A stretch of DNA of 64,000 bases from Nannocystis sp. RBIL2 (GTDB taxonomy: Bacteria; Myxococcota_A; Polyangia; Nannocystales; Nannocystaceae), in contig NZ_JAPNJW010000001.1 of the NCBI RefSeq assembly GCF_026626745.1, forward strand, positions 1 to 64,000, written 5' to 3'. Each line of letters starts with the position of its first letter. The stretch's first letter is position 1. A program made the translations under genes and the position numbers. The notes under the pieces were generated by a model. That model did no database searches and was not told the origin of the DNA. It saw nothing but the letters and a program-made list of their open reading frames with translations. Below are positions 34,276 to 49,419 of the stretch, in pieces.

Positions 34276-36129
34276 GTGAAACATCGTGATGAAATGTTGC
34301 GAGAGTTGATGCGCGCCCCGATCTATCCGGCGGTCGCGCGAGCCTTCGCCGCCGAGGCCGTGCGCGCCAAGCAGCCGCTCACCCGCGGCGGCACGGACGT
34401 GACGCGCGAGAGGATCGGCGACGCCGGCTGGTACCTCACCGCCGCCGGGCAAGAGAAGATCATCGAGCTCGGCTATCCGTCGCTGCTGATCCGCAACGGC
34501 ACCTTCGAGCTGCCGGCGATCCCGGAGTACGCGACGCCGATGCGGCTCCACCGGCCGCAGCTCGAGGCGGCCATCCGCGCCGTCGGTCGCGTCGAGCTCG
34601 AAGTCGGCGGCCGCACTCGAGCCGTCGGCACCGCGGTGGTCTTGCACGGCAGCAAGCTCTGGCTCGTCACCAACCGCCACGTCGCCGACATCTTCGCGCA
34701 GCGGGTCGACGGTCGCCCCGTGCTCGCCACCCACGATCCGAGCGGGCAGCCGCTGCGGGTCCAGGTCGACTTCCTAGAGGAGGCAGGGTCGGTCCGCTCG
34801 TCGACGATCGTCATCGAGGCCCTTTATTACGACCCGGACGTCATGTCGCCGGACGTCGCCCTGCTGATCCCGGCCGCCGGGGCGCAGCTGCCCGAGGCCG
34901 TGCTCGTCGACGAGCAGGAGCCGGGCGTGGGCACCCTCGTCGCCGCCATCGGCTACCCCGGCAACGACATCGGCGAGCGCGATCAGGCCGCGCTCGCCGA
35001 GCTGTTCGCCGGCACCCTGGAGAAGAAGCGGATCGCCCCCGGCTTCGTGATCGCCCGCGAGCCCGCCACGTTCCCCGGCGAGCTCACCCTGCAGCACAGC
35101 TGCTCGACTCTGGCCGGCTCCTCGGGCTCGCTCCTGCTCGACGTCGTGCGCGGCCGCGCCGTCGGCCTGCACTTCTCCGGCATGTCGCAGTTCGCCAACT
35201 ACGCCGTCCGCGGCCGGGCCGTGCTCGACGCGGTCGCCCGTCTGGTCGGCAGCGACGTCCCCGAGCTGCGCGCCCCGCCCGAGGCGCCGATCGAGGAGGT
35301 CGTGCTCGAAGCGAGCGCGCTGGCCGGGCGCCGCGGCTACGACCCCGAGTTCCTGCCCGGCGCAGCGATCGCCCTGCCGAAGCCGACCGGCGACCTCGCC
35401 GGCCAGGTGCTCGTCATCGACGACAGCGGCGCCACCGTCCTCGACTACACCCACTTCTCTCTGGTCATGCACGCCACGCGGCGGCTCGCGGTCTTCACCG
35501 CGGTCAACATCGACGGCGCGCGGCTGACCCGCATCGGCCGCAGCGACAAGTGGTTCATCGACGGACGGATCCCGCGCGACGCTCAGACCGGCGAGTGGCT
35601 GTACGCGAAGAACGCCCTCGACCGCGGCCACCTGGTGCGCCGCCTCGACCCGTGCTGGGGCGACGACCGCGAGGTCCAGCAGGCCAACGACGACACCTTC
35701 TTCTTCACCAATTGCTCGCCGCAGCACCAGGACTTCAACCAGGGCCTGTGGAACCGCCTCGAGGACCACGTCCTCGATCACGCCAGGGTCGAGCGCGATC
35801 GCCTGCTCGTCTTCACCGGCCCGGTGCTCGACGACGAGGATCCGGTGTACCGCGGCGTCCAGCTGCCGCAGGCGTTCTGGAAGCTGGTCGCGTGGCAGCG
35901 CGGCGCCACCGTCCACGCAGTCGCGTTCGTCCTCAGCCAGGCCGACCTCGTCGAGCACTTCCTCGAGGCGCTCGGCGACGGCTGGCACACCTATCAGGTC
36001 GGCGTCGCCGACATCACTGCGCTGACCGGCCTCGACTTCGGCGCGCTCGCCCAGGCAGTCGAGCCCGCGCTGGACGAATCGGGCCGGCGGCGGCCGATCC
36101 GGGCGCTCTCCGAGATCGCCCTGGGCTGA
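34276..36129 (+). CDS. Trypsin-like protease fused to DNA/RNA non-specific endonuclease
   Basis: I start this 617-residue protein at GTG 34276, six bases after TTGGAGA; the frame opens earlier but that part looks noncoding. A helical N-terminus is followed by a trypsin fold with H135 (TNRHVAD), D193 (SPDVALL) and S283 (AGSSGSL). The C-terminal half is a beta-beta-alpha-metal nuclease with DRGH at 449-452 and FFFTNCSPQHQDFNQGLW. The layout parallels the fusion at 30292 but uses an unrelated nuclease fold. It lies 158 bp after the subtilase gene, so it may have its own promoter. Intracellular DNA or RNA destruction is the likely outcome. Confidence 0.87.
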   Translation: MKHRDEMLRELMRAPIYPAVARAFAAEAVRAKQPLTRGGTDVTRERIGDAGWYLTAAGQEKIIELGYPSLLIRNGTFELPAIPEYATPMRLHRPQLEAAIRAVGRVELEVGGRTRAVGTAVVLHGSKLWLVTNRHVADIFAQRVDGRPVLATHDPSGQPLRVQVDFLEEAGSVRSSTIVIEALYYDPDVMSPDVALLIPAAGAQLPEAVLVDEQEPGVGTLVAAIGYPGNDIGERDQAALAELFAGTLEKKRIAPGFVIAREPATFPGELTLQHSCSTLAGSSGSLLLDVVRGRAVGLHFSGMSQFANYAVRGRAVLDAVARLVGSDVPELRAPPEAPIEEVVLEASALAGRRGYDPEFLPGAAIALPKPTGDLAGQVLVIDDSGATVLDYTHFSLVMHATRRLAVFTAVNIDGARLTRIGRSDKWFIDGRIPRDAQTGEWLYAKNALDRGHLVRRLDPCWGDDREVQQANDDTFFFTNCSPQHQDFNQGLWNRLEDHVLDHARVERDRLLVFTGPVLDDEDPVYRGVQLPQAFWKLVAWQRGATVHAVAFVLSQADLVEHFLEALGDGWHTYQVGVADITALTGLDFGALAQAVEPALDESGRRRPIRALSEIALG

Positions 36130-36194
36130 CCTGGCCGCCCCCACGCCCGCGCCGCGCGTTGCTATACTCGCCGGACTTTCTTCGCGGAGTATCC

Positions 36195-37304
36195 ATGCGA
36201 CGACAACGGTTGGAGCACCTATTGCGCAGTATGTTCAGCGCCGACGAGCTGCGGCGATTCTTGCGGTATCGATATGACGACGCAGTCACGGAGTCCCTGC
36301 CGGGCCCGACCAGCTCGCTCGCGCTGATGGTGGAGACCGTCTGCGAGCTGCTCGAGCGCCACAGCCTCGTCGATCGGGCCTTCTTCGCCGGCCTGCGCGA
36401 GGAGCGGCCGCGCCGCAGCGGCGAGATCGACGCGGTCGAGGCGCTGTGGGCCGCGCCGCCGGAGTCCGTCAAGCCGTTCGCGTGGAGCTCGCCCGAACAG
36501 CTGGCGAAGATCCAGCTCGAGGCCCTGCCGACCCACCGCGATCACACCGTCTCCGCCCGCTTCCTCGTCCGCGGCGCCGAGGCGGCCAGATCGGTGGCCA
36601 AGGTGCTCGTCCACCGCCACTTCGGCGACAAGCCGCGCTACCGCAGCGACGAGAGCCCCGAGCACTCGACGGGCACCGGCTGGCTCATCGCCCCGAACCT
36701 GTGCATCACCAACCACCACGTGATCGCCGCCCGCCACGGCGGCGAGCCCGACGTCTCGCCCGGCGACTTCGACCGCCAGGCACGCAGCACCACCCTGCAG
36801 TTCGACTACCTCGCACCCGACGCGAAGTTCGAGTCGGTGCAGGCGATCGAGTCGGTCGCCGCCGACGCCGACCTCGACTTCGCGCTGCTGCGCCTGCCCG
36901 CCGGCAAGCGCCCGCCGCTGCGCCTGCGCAAGCAGCTGCTCGAGCGCACCCGCGAGACCCCGCTGCAGGAGTGCGTCAACGTGCTGCAGCACCCCGGCGG
37001 CGCGCCGATGCGGATCGGCCTGCGCAACAACTTCGTCGTCCACGGCGACAGCAACTGGCTCAGCTACCTGACCGACACCCGCGAGGGCGCGTCCGGCTCG
37101 CCCGTGTGCGACGACGACTGGGGCGTCGTCGCCCTGCACCGCGGGTGCCGCGAGCTCAAAGGTCAGACGATCAAGCTCGACAGCGTCCTCGTGCGCACCG
37201 AGAACTACGGCGTGCAGCTGCTCGCGGTGCTCGAGCGGCTGCGCCGCCACGCGCCCGCGATCTTCCAGGAGATCGAGGCGGCCCAGGCGGCGCTGCCGCG
37301 CTGA
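36195..37304 (+). CDS. EAD1-like domain fused to trypsin-like protease
   Basis: The 369-residue protein begins with an effector-associated domain of EAD1 type (about 5-75: LLRSMFSADELRRFLRYRY, LLERHSLVDRAFFAGLREER), a small helical adaptor that pairs with matching domains in bacterial conflict systems. The trypsin fold follows: H175 (ITNHHVI), D228 (DLDFALLRL) and S300 (EGASGSPV). ATG 36195 follows GCGGAGT. It is the only member of the cluster without a nuclease. The EAD probably recruits it to a sensor protein, which is not encoded in this window. It ends 16 bp from the convergent geosmin synthase gene. Confidence 0.88.
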   Translation: MRRQRLEHLLRSMFSADELRRFLRYRYDDAVTESLPGPTSSLALMVETVCELLERHSLVDRAFFAGLREERPRRSGEIDAVEALWAAPPESVKPFAWSSPEQLAKIQLEALPTHRDHTVSARFLVRGAEAARSVAKVLVHRHFGDKPRYRSDESPEHSTGTGWLIAPNLCITNHHVIAARHGGEPDVSPGDFDRQARSTTLQFDYLAPDAKFESVQAIESVAADADLDFALLRLPAGKRPPLRLRKQLLERTRETPLQECVNVLQHPGGAPMRIGLRNNFVVHGDSNWLSYLTDTREGASGSPVCDDDWGVVALHRGCRELKGQTIKLDSVLVRTENYGVQLLAVLERLRRHAPAIFQEIEAAQAALPR

Positions 37305-37320
37305 GCCGCCGAATAGCTCC

Positions 37321-41072
<3,752 letters not shown>

Positions 41073-41105
41073 GATCCAGGCTCCTGTAGCTGCGCTAGCG
41101 CCGAC

Positions 41106-42503
41106 TCAGCGGCCGATCTCCGCGTCCTCGAGCACCGCCAGCGCGTCGGGCACCAGCACGGCGGCCGAGTAGTAGGCGCTGACGAGGTACGAGATGATCG
41201 CCTTCTCGTTGATGCCCATGAAGCGGACCGACAGGCTCGGCTCGACCTCGTCGGGGATGCCCGGCTGGTGCAGGCCGATGACGCCCTGGTTCTTCTCGCC
41301 GGCGCGCAGCAGGATGATCGAGCTGGTGCGGGTGTCGGTCACCGGGATCTTGTTGCACGGCAGGATCGGCACGCCGCGCCAGGCCGGGATGTGGTGGCCG
41401 GCGAACTCGACGGGGTGCGGGTAGATGCCGCGCTTGCTGCACTCCTGGCCGAAGGCCGCGATGGTGCGCGGGTGGGCCAGGAACGCCGTCGGCTCCTTCC
41501 ACACCAGCGCCAGCAGCTCGTCGAGGTCGTCCGGGGTCGGCGGGCCGGAGCGGGTGTGGATGCGCTGCTTGAGGTCGGCGTTGTGCAGCAGGCCGAACTC
41601 GGGGCTGTTGATCATCTCGTGCTCTTGCCGCTCGCGCAGCGCCTCGATGGTCAGGCGCAGCTGCTGCTGCGTCTGGTTCATCGGCTCGTTGTACAGGTCG
41701 GCCACGCGGCTGTGGATCTGCAGCACGGTCTGGGCCACGCTGAGCTCGTACTCCCGCGGCGCCAGCTCGTAGTCGACGAACGTGCCGGGCAGCACGACCT
41801 CGCCGCGGTGGCCGGACGACAGCGCGATCTCGGCCTCGCCCTGGTGGCTCTGCGGCTTGCTGCGGGCGGCCTTGAACTTCTCGACCTGGGCGCGCAGCGC
41901 CGGCGACTGCTCGACCGCGGCGGCCAGCGCCTTCTCGGGCAAGGTCAGCGCGATCACGCGGGTGACGGCCTTGACCGTGTAGCCCCAGGTGTCGTTCTCC
42001 TCGATCAGGTTCTGGTCGCCGAAGTGGGCGCCGTCGGCGAGCACGCCGAGCACCGTCTCGTCGCCGTACTTGCCGGTGCCGAGCTTGTTGACCTTGCCGT
42101 GGGCGATGAGGAACACCTGGTCGGCCGGCTTGCCCGCCTCGACCAGCACCTCGCCGGCCTTGTACTCGCGCTGCACGAACTTGCCGGCGAGGGCGGCCAG
42201 CGCCTCGACGTCGTCGAACCCGCGCAGCAGCGGCAGCTCGGTCAGCTCCTGCGGCACCACCGACACCTTGGCGCCGACGTTGGTGAAGCTCAGGCGGCCG
42301 TCGCCGACCGCGTAGCTGAGCCGGCGGTTGACGCGGTAGACGCCGCCCGCGGCGCGCACCCACGGTAGCAGCTTGAGCAGCCACCGCGAGCTGATTCCTT
42401 GCATCTGCGGCTCCGACTTGGTCGTCGTCGCCAAATTCCGCGCTGCTGCGGTCGTCAGGCTGGTCTGCTGCGCGTGATCACCGGGATTCTGTCCATTCGT
42501 CAT
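41106..42503 (-). CDS. Family 2B encapsulin shell protein (cNMP-domain type), first copy
   Basis: This 465-residue protein is the first gene of the encapsulin-geosmin operon. It has the same layout as its neighbour: N-terminal arm ([17 protein letters not shown]), cNMP-binding domain at about 95-205 ([31 protein letters not shown]), and shell segments ([40 protein letters not shown]). The two copies differ mainly in the cNMP pocket and inter-domain linkers, so a two-component shell is plausible, as known for some family 2B systems. ATG 42503 follows GAGGT. The 33 bp between the two shell genes suggests one transcript. Confidence 0.92.
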   Translation of the reverse strand: MTNGQNPGDHAQQTSLTTAAARNLATTTKSEPQMQGISSRWLLKLLPWVRAAGGVYRVNRRLSYAVGDGRLSFTNVGAKVSVVPQELTELPLLRGFDDVEALAALAGKFVQREYKAGEVLVEAGKPADQVFLIAHGKVNKLGTGKYGDETVLGVLADGAHFGDQNLIEENDTWGYTVKAVTRVIALTLPEKALAAAVEQSPALRAQVEKFKAARSKPQSHQGEAEIALSSGHRGEVVLPGTFVDYELAPREYELSVAQTVLQIHSRVADLYNEPMNQTQQQLRLTIEALRERQEHEMINSPEFGLLHNADLKQRIHTRSGPPTPDDLDELLALVWKEPTAFLAHPRTIAAFGQECSKRGIYPHPVEFAGHHIPAWRGVPILPCNKIPVTDTRTSSIILLRAGEKNQGVIGLHQPGIPDEVEPSLSVRFMGINEKAIISYLVSAYYSAAVLVPDALAVLEDAEIGR

Positions 42504-42985
42504 GACGTACCTCGAGGTTGCTAGAAAACTGCGACGATTGACCCGCACCGCCGAATCGGTGCGCGCTCCCCGGAGATCGTCCACCAGGGCGCTCGCTATT
42601 CGATGGCTACAAGAACCGTACGGGCTCGTGACATTTCCGCGGCGTCCGTATTCGCGCGCGGAGTCGCGTGATTGAACTGGTCGGGGTGAGCTACTACCGA
42701 CTCAACATTACGATGTCAACGACAAACGCCCGGCGCGGATGCGAGCCCCGCGGACTCACGAATATTCTGACGCAACGTCGACGTGTGTGACGAAATTGGC
42801 TGCTGGGCGCCCAAAGGCGCTCGCTGGGCGCCCAGCGGGCGCCCACCGGTAAGGCCCTGGTCACGGGCAACAATGCGCGTTGCACATGTCGTTCTTTTCA
42901 TGTTCTCCATGGATTGCCCGTAAGCAATCGGTGTACATGATGGGTCTCGACGGGGTCGCGGCCGACGATCAAGACTGACGGACCG
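42504..42985. promoter_or_regulatory. Divergent promoter region with GGGCGCCC palindromes
   Basis: About 480 bases separate the encapsulin operon from the MscS gene. At 42823-42836 lies a perfect 14-bp palindrome GCTGGGCGCCCAGC, with a near copy at 42802-42813 and a further GGGCGCCC at 42837-42844. The region between 42,600 and 42,790 is more AT-rich and may hold the leftward promoter. A degenerate GACATGTC core is at about 42893. Repeated palindromes suggest binding of a dimeric regulator. Confidence 0.5.
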
Positions 42986-44590
42986 ATGTCCGCCACCATG
43001 CTGCTGAACAACGCGCTCATTTTCGGCGCGGCCCTCCTCCTCGTCATCGTCGCGTCGCTGATCGTCTCGCGGCAGTCGGGGCGCCTGCTGCGGGTGGCGC
43101 TGCGTTTCGTCCGCGCGCCCGACCACGAGGCGCTGGCGGCGAACCTGGCGAGCCGGGTCTCGCGGGCCATCGTCGTCGTCGCCACCGTGGTCGCCATCGC
43201 CCTGATCTGCGCCGGCGTGTCGCTGACGATGTACGAGATCGACTGCGGGCCGCAGCTGTGGGCCTGGGCCGAGGCGTCGCTCCTCCGCGATCCGATGGCG
43301 GTGGTGTGGCAGGTCCTGAAGCTGCTGGGCGTCGTCGCCGGGGCCTTCGTCGTCTACCGCTTCGTCCGCGTCGTCGCCCTCTACTTGATCGCCGGCCTGC
43401 GCCGCAACGCCTCGTTCGCCCACCACGACGCGCAGCTCGCCACCTTGCTCGAGCGCCTGCTCGTCACCCTGCGCTGGGGCATCGCCCTCGCGGCCGCGAA
43501 CCTGTGCTTCGCCCTCGCGCCGCCGCCGGAGCCGGTGGTGCGGGCGCTCGAGACTGTCACGATCGTCGTGCTCGGCGTGCTGATCGCCCGGACCATGATC
43601 GTCATCGCCCACCTCGCGGTCGACGTCGTGTTTCAGTTCGCCCGCGGGCGCGAGGGCCACCGCACCCTGCGCTACGTCGGCCGCCTCGAGCACCTCGCCG
43701 GCATCACCAAGCGCACGCTCGACTACTTCTTCTTCGTCGGCGCGGCCACCTGGATCTTCGATCAGATCAACCCCGGCGGGCGGTTGTCCGAGTTCGGCCT
43801 GATCGGCATCCGCATCATCGCCCTGGTGTACGCCGGCCGGGTGCTGATCGAGGTGTTCGAGCTGTTCGTGCGCGAGCTGCTGCTGGCCGACCCGGAGAAG
43901 CGCAGCGAGGCCGAGAACCAGCAGCGCCTCACCCTCGTCCCGGTCGCCAGCAGCATCTTGCGCTACGCCATCTACTTCTGCATGACCGTCATGGCCCTGC
44001 AGGAGCTCGGCGTCGACACCTCGCCGATCCTCGCCGGCGCCGGCCTGCTCGGCCTGGCCGTCGGCCTCGGCGCGCAGGCGTTCGTCGGCGACGTCGTGTC
44101 CGGCTTCTTCATCCTGTTCGAGGGCCTGTTCCTGGTCGGCGACCGCGTCACCGTCGGCGACGTCGTCGGCAACGTCGAGGAGATCGGGGTCCGCGTGCTC
44201 AAGATCCGCGACGAGGCCGGGGTGCTCCACTGCATCCCCAACGGCGAGGTGCGCAGCATCGCCAACCACGCGCGCCTCTACGTCAACGCGCTGGTCGAGT
44301 TCCGCCTGCCCTACGCCGCCGACGTGAACGGCGTGATCGCCGGCCTCAAGGCCCACCTGACCGAGTTCCGGCCGCGCTGCCCCGACATCCTCGACGACCC
44401 CGAATTCGTCGTCCAGGATCTGCAGGACACCGGCGTCCTCGTCCGCTGCGTCGCCCGCGTCAAGCCCGGCCGCGACGACGCCACCTGCGAGCTGCTGCGC
44501 GCCGAGCTGCTGACCGCCCTGGTGGCCGCCGGCGTCGCGCCGCAGGCCAGCCACGTCGTCGTCCTGCACAACGTCCCGGCCCCGCGCTGA
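42986..44590 (+). CDS. MscS-family mechanosensitive ion channel
   Basis: The 534-residue inner-membrane protein has about eight hydrophobic helices followed by the MscS core. The core shows the glycine/alanine-rich pore helix (ILAGAGLLGLAVGLGAQAFV, about residue 350), SGFFILFEGLFLVGDRVTVG and the beta-domain signature IRDEAGVLHCIPNGEV. A C-terminal alpha/beta domain follows. It should open under membrane tension and release solutes on osmotic downshock. With extra N-terminal helices it belongs to the larger MscS relatives (E. coli MscS is about 286 residues). It is transcribed away from the encapsulin operon; no functional link is evident. Confidence 0.92.
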   Translation: MSATMLLNNALIFGAALLLVIVASLIVSRQSGRLLRVALRFVRAPDHEALAANLASRVSRAIVVVATVVAIALICAGVSLTMYEIDCGPQLWAWAEASLLRDPMAVVWQVLKLLGVVAGAFVVYRFVRVVALYLIAGLRRNASFAHHDAQLATLLERLLVTLRWGIALAAANLCFALAPPPEPVVRALETVTIVVLGVLIARTMIVIAHLAVDVVFQFARGREGHRTLRYVGRLEHLAGITKRTLDYFFFVGAATWIFDQINPGGRLSEFGLIGIRIIALVYAGRVLIEVFELFVRELLLADPEKRSEAENQQRLTLVPVASSILRYAIYFCMTVMALQELGVDTSPILAGAGLLGLAVGLGAQAFVGDVVSGFFILFEGLFLVGDRVTVGDVVGNVEEIGVRVLKIRDEAGVLHCIPNGEVRSIANHARLYVNALVEFRLPYAADVNGVIAGLKAHLTEFRPRCPDILDDPEFVVQDLQDTGVLVRCVARVKPGRDDATCELLRAELLTALVAAGVAPQASHVVVLHNVPAPR

Positions 44591-44734
44591 CGCCGAGCGC
44601 CGCGCGCGTCGGCACGGCGACACCGGTGAGGGCCGTCCCCCCCGCGTCGCCGGCTCGGCCGTCCGCGGCGCGAGCGAGCCGGTGCGCGTCGACGAACCGC
44701 GAGGCCTCGCGCCCGGTCGCGTCGCGGCCACGGA

Positions 44735-44756
44735 TGACATGTCTCGAGAGACAGCA
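44735..44756. repeat. GACATGTC element between MscS and lipoprotein genes
   Basis: TGACATGTCTCGAGAGACAG has the shared core plus a partial dyad (TGTCTCGAGAGACA). It lies about 145 bp after the MscS stop. Confidence 0.6.
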
Positions 44757-44825
44757 GGTGGATTCCCCTGCCTCTCGGCGACGCCCCGCTTGTCACCCGC
44801 GCGGGCCGTCCCGTAGCATCCGCCG

Positions 44826-45818
44826 ATGCGTTTAGCTTACCGCCACGCCTTCCCCGTCCTCGCCACCGCCGCCCTGCTCGCCTGCGGCCCCAAAGACCCC
44901 GGCAGCACCGACACTGCCACCGCCGGCACCACGACCGACGGCACCACGACCGCCGCGACCACCGCGCCGACCGACGGCACCACCACCGGCCCCACCACGG
45001 GGCCGATGAACGAGCCGGAGCACACCCGCCCCTCGACCGAGGAGCAGCTCTGCATCGATCTGTGCACCAACCTGAGCGAGCGCGGGTCGGCCGATTGCTC
45101 GCGCACCGACTACACCTGCTACGAATGGTGCATGGTCGGCTTCCAGTTCGAGGAGGAGTGCCGGGCCGAGATGCGCGCCGCTCGCCGCTGCGAGGCCGAG
45201 GCGACCGCCTTCGACGAGGTGTGGGCGTGCGAGAGCCCCGAGTGCGGCTCCGTGTACGCCGCCTACGACGTCTGCCGCGGCTTTTGCTCGCACCTCGGTG
45301 GCAACCCGTCGAGCGGCAGCTCGCCCAATGAGTGCGAGTACGGCAGCGACTGCCTCGACGATCGTTCGTACGACATGCAGTGCGCCACCGGAGACGCGCC
45401 GCTGTGCACCTGCCGGATCGACGGCGCCGAGGTCGGCACCTGCCAGCTCCCCTTCGGCCTCGACTCGGACGCTTGCAGCACCATCGAGCTGTTCGACGGC
45501 TGCTGCAACGAGTTCTTCCTGCCCGTCCTGCAGCCCGCGACTATCGACGAGCCGATCCCCGGCGAGCCCGAGGCCGGCGGCACGGCGTCGCCGGGCGACA
45601 CGTGCGCGCTGGTCGGCCTCCACCTCGCCTGCGAGCAGGACGGCGTGGCCGGCCGGACCTTCTGCGACGACATCGACGGCAGCGTGCGCTTCGGCCCGTG
45701 CATCGCCGCGCCGGACTGCGACCTGCTGGCCCTGGCGTGCGACGGCAGCTGCCAGCTGATCGACGGCGTGCCGACGTGGGTGACGGAGGATTGCATGGAA
45801 GGCACCTCCTCCGGCTGA
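44826..45818 (+). CDS. Cysteine-rich lipoprotein
   Basis: The 330-residue protein has a signal peptide and lipobox (LLAC), a Gly/Thr linker (about 25-65) and a mature part with about 30 cysteines. The first block is helical and Cys-poor (CIDLCTNLSERG, CYEWCMVGFQFEEECRAEM); later blocks contain CC and CxC pairs (DGCCNEFF, CTCRIDG). There is no enzyme motif. It is likely a disulfide-rich surface protein of the myxobacterial envelope. The gene appears to be transcribed alone. Confidence 0.82.
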   Translation: MRLAYRHAFPVLATAALLACGPKDPGSTDTATAGTTTDGTTTAATTAPTDGTTTGPTTGPMNEPEHTRPSTEEQLCIDLCTNLSERGSADCSRTDYTCYEWCMVGFQFEEECRAEMRAARRCEAEATAFDEVWACESPECGSVYAAYDVCRGFCSHLGGNPSSGSSPNECEYGSDCLDDRSYDMQCATGDAPLCTCRIDGAEVGTCQLPFGLDSDACSTIELFDGCCNEFFLPVLQPATIDEPIPGEPEAGGTASPGDTCALVGLHLACEQDGVAGRTFCDDIDGSVRFGPCIAAPDCDLLALACDGSCQLIDGVPTWVTEDCMEGTSSG

Positions 45819-45850
45819 CCGTCGGCGCGGCCCGGCGCCGGATGTCCCTC

Positions 45851-45925
45851 GTGACATGTACCGAGAGCCATCCAGCGCAGTCACGCCCCGGACGGCCCCC
45901 GGAACACCTGTCCCGAGAGCCATCC
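45851..45925. repeat. Two linked GACATGTC elements
   Basis: GACATGTACCGAGAGCCATCC and, 52 bases on, a copy reading CACCTGTCCCGAGAGCCATCC share a 13-base direct repeat CCGAGAGCCATCC. They lie in the gap between convergent lipoprotein genes. Confidence 0.7.
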
Positions 45926-45936
45926 GGCTGCTTCGC

Positions 45937-47982
<2,046 letters not shown>

Positions 47983-48291
47983 TCCTGAAATCCTCCGGGA
48001 GCCACTCTAGAGGTCATAGTTCGGCCGGAGACGCTCCACGGATGGAGGCTCGAGGTCCGCGCTCGAGGACGGCCCACCGGCGCAACTCCGCGCCGACCGA
48101 CCGGGGAGCGCGCGCGCGCAAAGCGACGTTCGCGGACGCATGACCGCCCCCCGCCGCGGCACGTCCGCACTCGAGAATGCTCGCGTTCGCAGCGGGGCCT
48201 GCGGTGCCATCATTGCATACACGGCGAGCGCCGGCGCCGGAGATCCCGCGACAAGCTCAGCCGCCGCGGCGCCACCGCCGAGCGCGATCGA
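47983..48291. other. Intergenic region upstream of the repeat lipoprotein
   Basis: These 309 bases lie between two leftward genes and should contain the promoter of the repeat lipoprotein. Small open frames in it have no motif. I see no strong repeat. Confidence 0.4.
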
Positions 48292-49173
48292 TTACGCCAA
48301 CTCGAAGTCTCTCACGTGATTCCAGGTGAACGGCTTCTGCGTGCTGTTGTACCAATCCCACCACACCGCCGCGCCGTCAGGCGGCGCGATCGCTGCGTGC
48401 AGCGCCGTCAATTGCGCGGCCGTCTTGCCGAACGTCGGGCACGCCGGGATCACGCGCGAGAAGCCGAGCTCCCGGTAGACGGCGATCGATCGCTGCGGAT
48501 ACCCGGACCCCTGATTGTTGTCGATGTCGTAGATCTGCGGCACCGCGAAGTCGACCCCGGTGAACGCTGCCCACGGGAACCGCGGGAAGTTCCACGGCGC
48601 GCCGTACGACGTGAACCCCACCGCCAGCCCGGCCGCGCGCGCGGCCGGCAACAGCGCTGCCATCAATCGCGGCGCCGCCTCCGGCGCGTCCAGATAGGGC
48701 GCCTCGGCGTCGACGAGCACCCCGCTGGCCCCGCAGCTCGTCGCCGACGCCAGCAGCACCTCGACGAATTCCGCCTCGCGGCCCGGCCACGGAAATCCCC
48801 ACACCCAGCAGGCGTGCCCCGCCGCGCGCAGCGCCCTGGCGTGCCCGAGGAAGCCGGTCCACCGGCTGCTCTTCTTGTCCGCGTATTGCCAGATGCCCTG
48901 GAACGCCAGCCAGCGCAGCCCCGTCTGCTCCACCCGGGCCAGCATGGCCTCGATCGAGCCGACGTGCTTGACCGAGCGGACGAACATCCCCTTGCCGCGC
49001 GGCAACCCGACCGGCTCGCGCAGCAGCGCGTCCAAGGCCGCGCGCGTCCGCGGACCGACGATTCCGTCGATCGCCAGACCGTGGTCGGCCTGGACCGCCC
49101 GGACCCCGCGATCGAGCAAGAACAGCACCTCACGCAGCGACAAATCGAGGCTCTCGGCCCGCACAGTCACCAT
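48292..49173 (-). CDS. Peptidoglycan-binding domain fused to glycosidase-like TIM barrel
   Basis: The 293-residue protein starts with a peptidoglycan-binding type 1 domain (about 10-55: VRAVQADHGLAIDGIVGPRTRAALDALL). A domain resembling glycoside-hydrolase-like TIM barrels follows (WLAFQGIWQYADKKSSRW, SGVLVDAEAPYLD, DFAVPQIYDIDNNQG, AVWWDWYNSTQKPF). D and E residues in VDAEAP are candidate catalytic acids. There is no signal peptide, so export would need another route, or it acts after lysis. A role in cell-wall hydrolysis or prey lysis is possible but only inferred. Confidence 0.78.
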   Translation of the reverse strand: MVTVRAESLDLSLREVLFLLDRGVRAVQADHGLAIDGIVGPRTRAALDALLREPVGLPRGKGMFVRSVKHVGSIEAMLARVEQTGLRWLAFQGIWQYADKKSSRWTGFLGHARALRAAGHACWVWGFPWPGREAEFVEVLLASATSCGASGVLVDAEAPYLDAPEAAPRLMAALLPAARAAGLAVGFTSYGAPWNFPRFPWAAFTGVDFAVPQIYDIDNNQGSGYPQRSIAVYRELGFSRVIPACPTFGKTAAQLTALHAAIAPPDGAAVWWDWYNSTQKPFTWNHVRDFELA

Positions 49174-49419
49174 CGCACGCCCACCCTTCTTCGCCTATTT
49201 CGCCAGAGTACGCGCCCGGGCACCGGCGTTCAACTCGGCCCCGCGGCCCGCGGCGAAGCCCGCCGATCGGGGCCCTTTTCACGAGACCCGCAATGCGCGC
49301 ACCAGGGTGCCACGATAAACCCGCTGCTGCGCACCGGCGGGGCCCCGAGGCGCCCGCGCCCGTCGCGGTTCCGATCGCAGTCCGGACCTGGAGGCGGTAC
49401 CGCCGCTAGGCTCTCGCTC

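Noticed and set aside
42716..44740. Long minus-strand frame across the MscS gene
   Set aside because: It is rich in Asp, Gly and His without any motif or membrane pattern; the MscS frame is certain.
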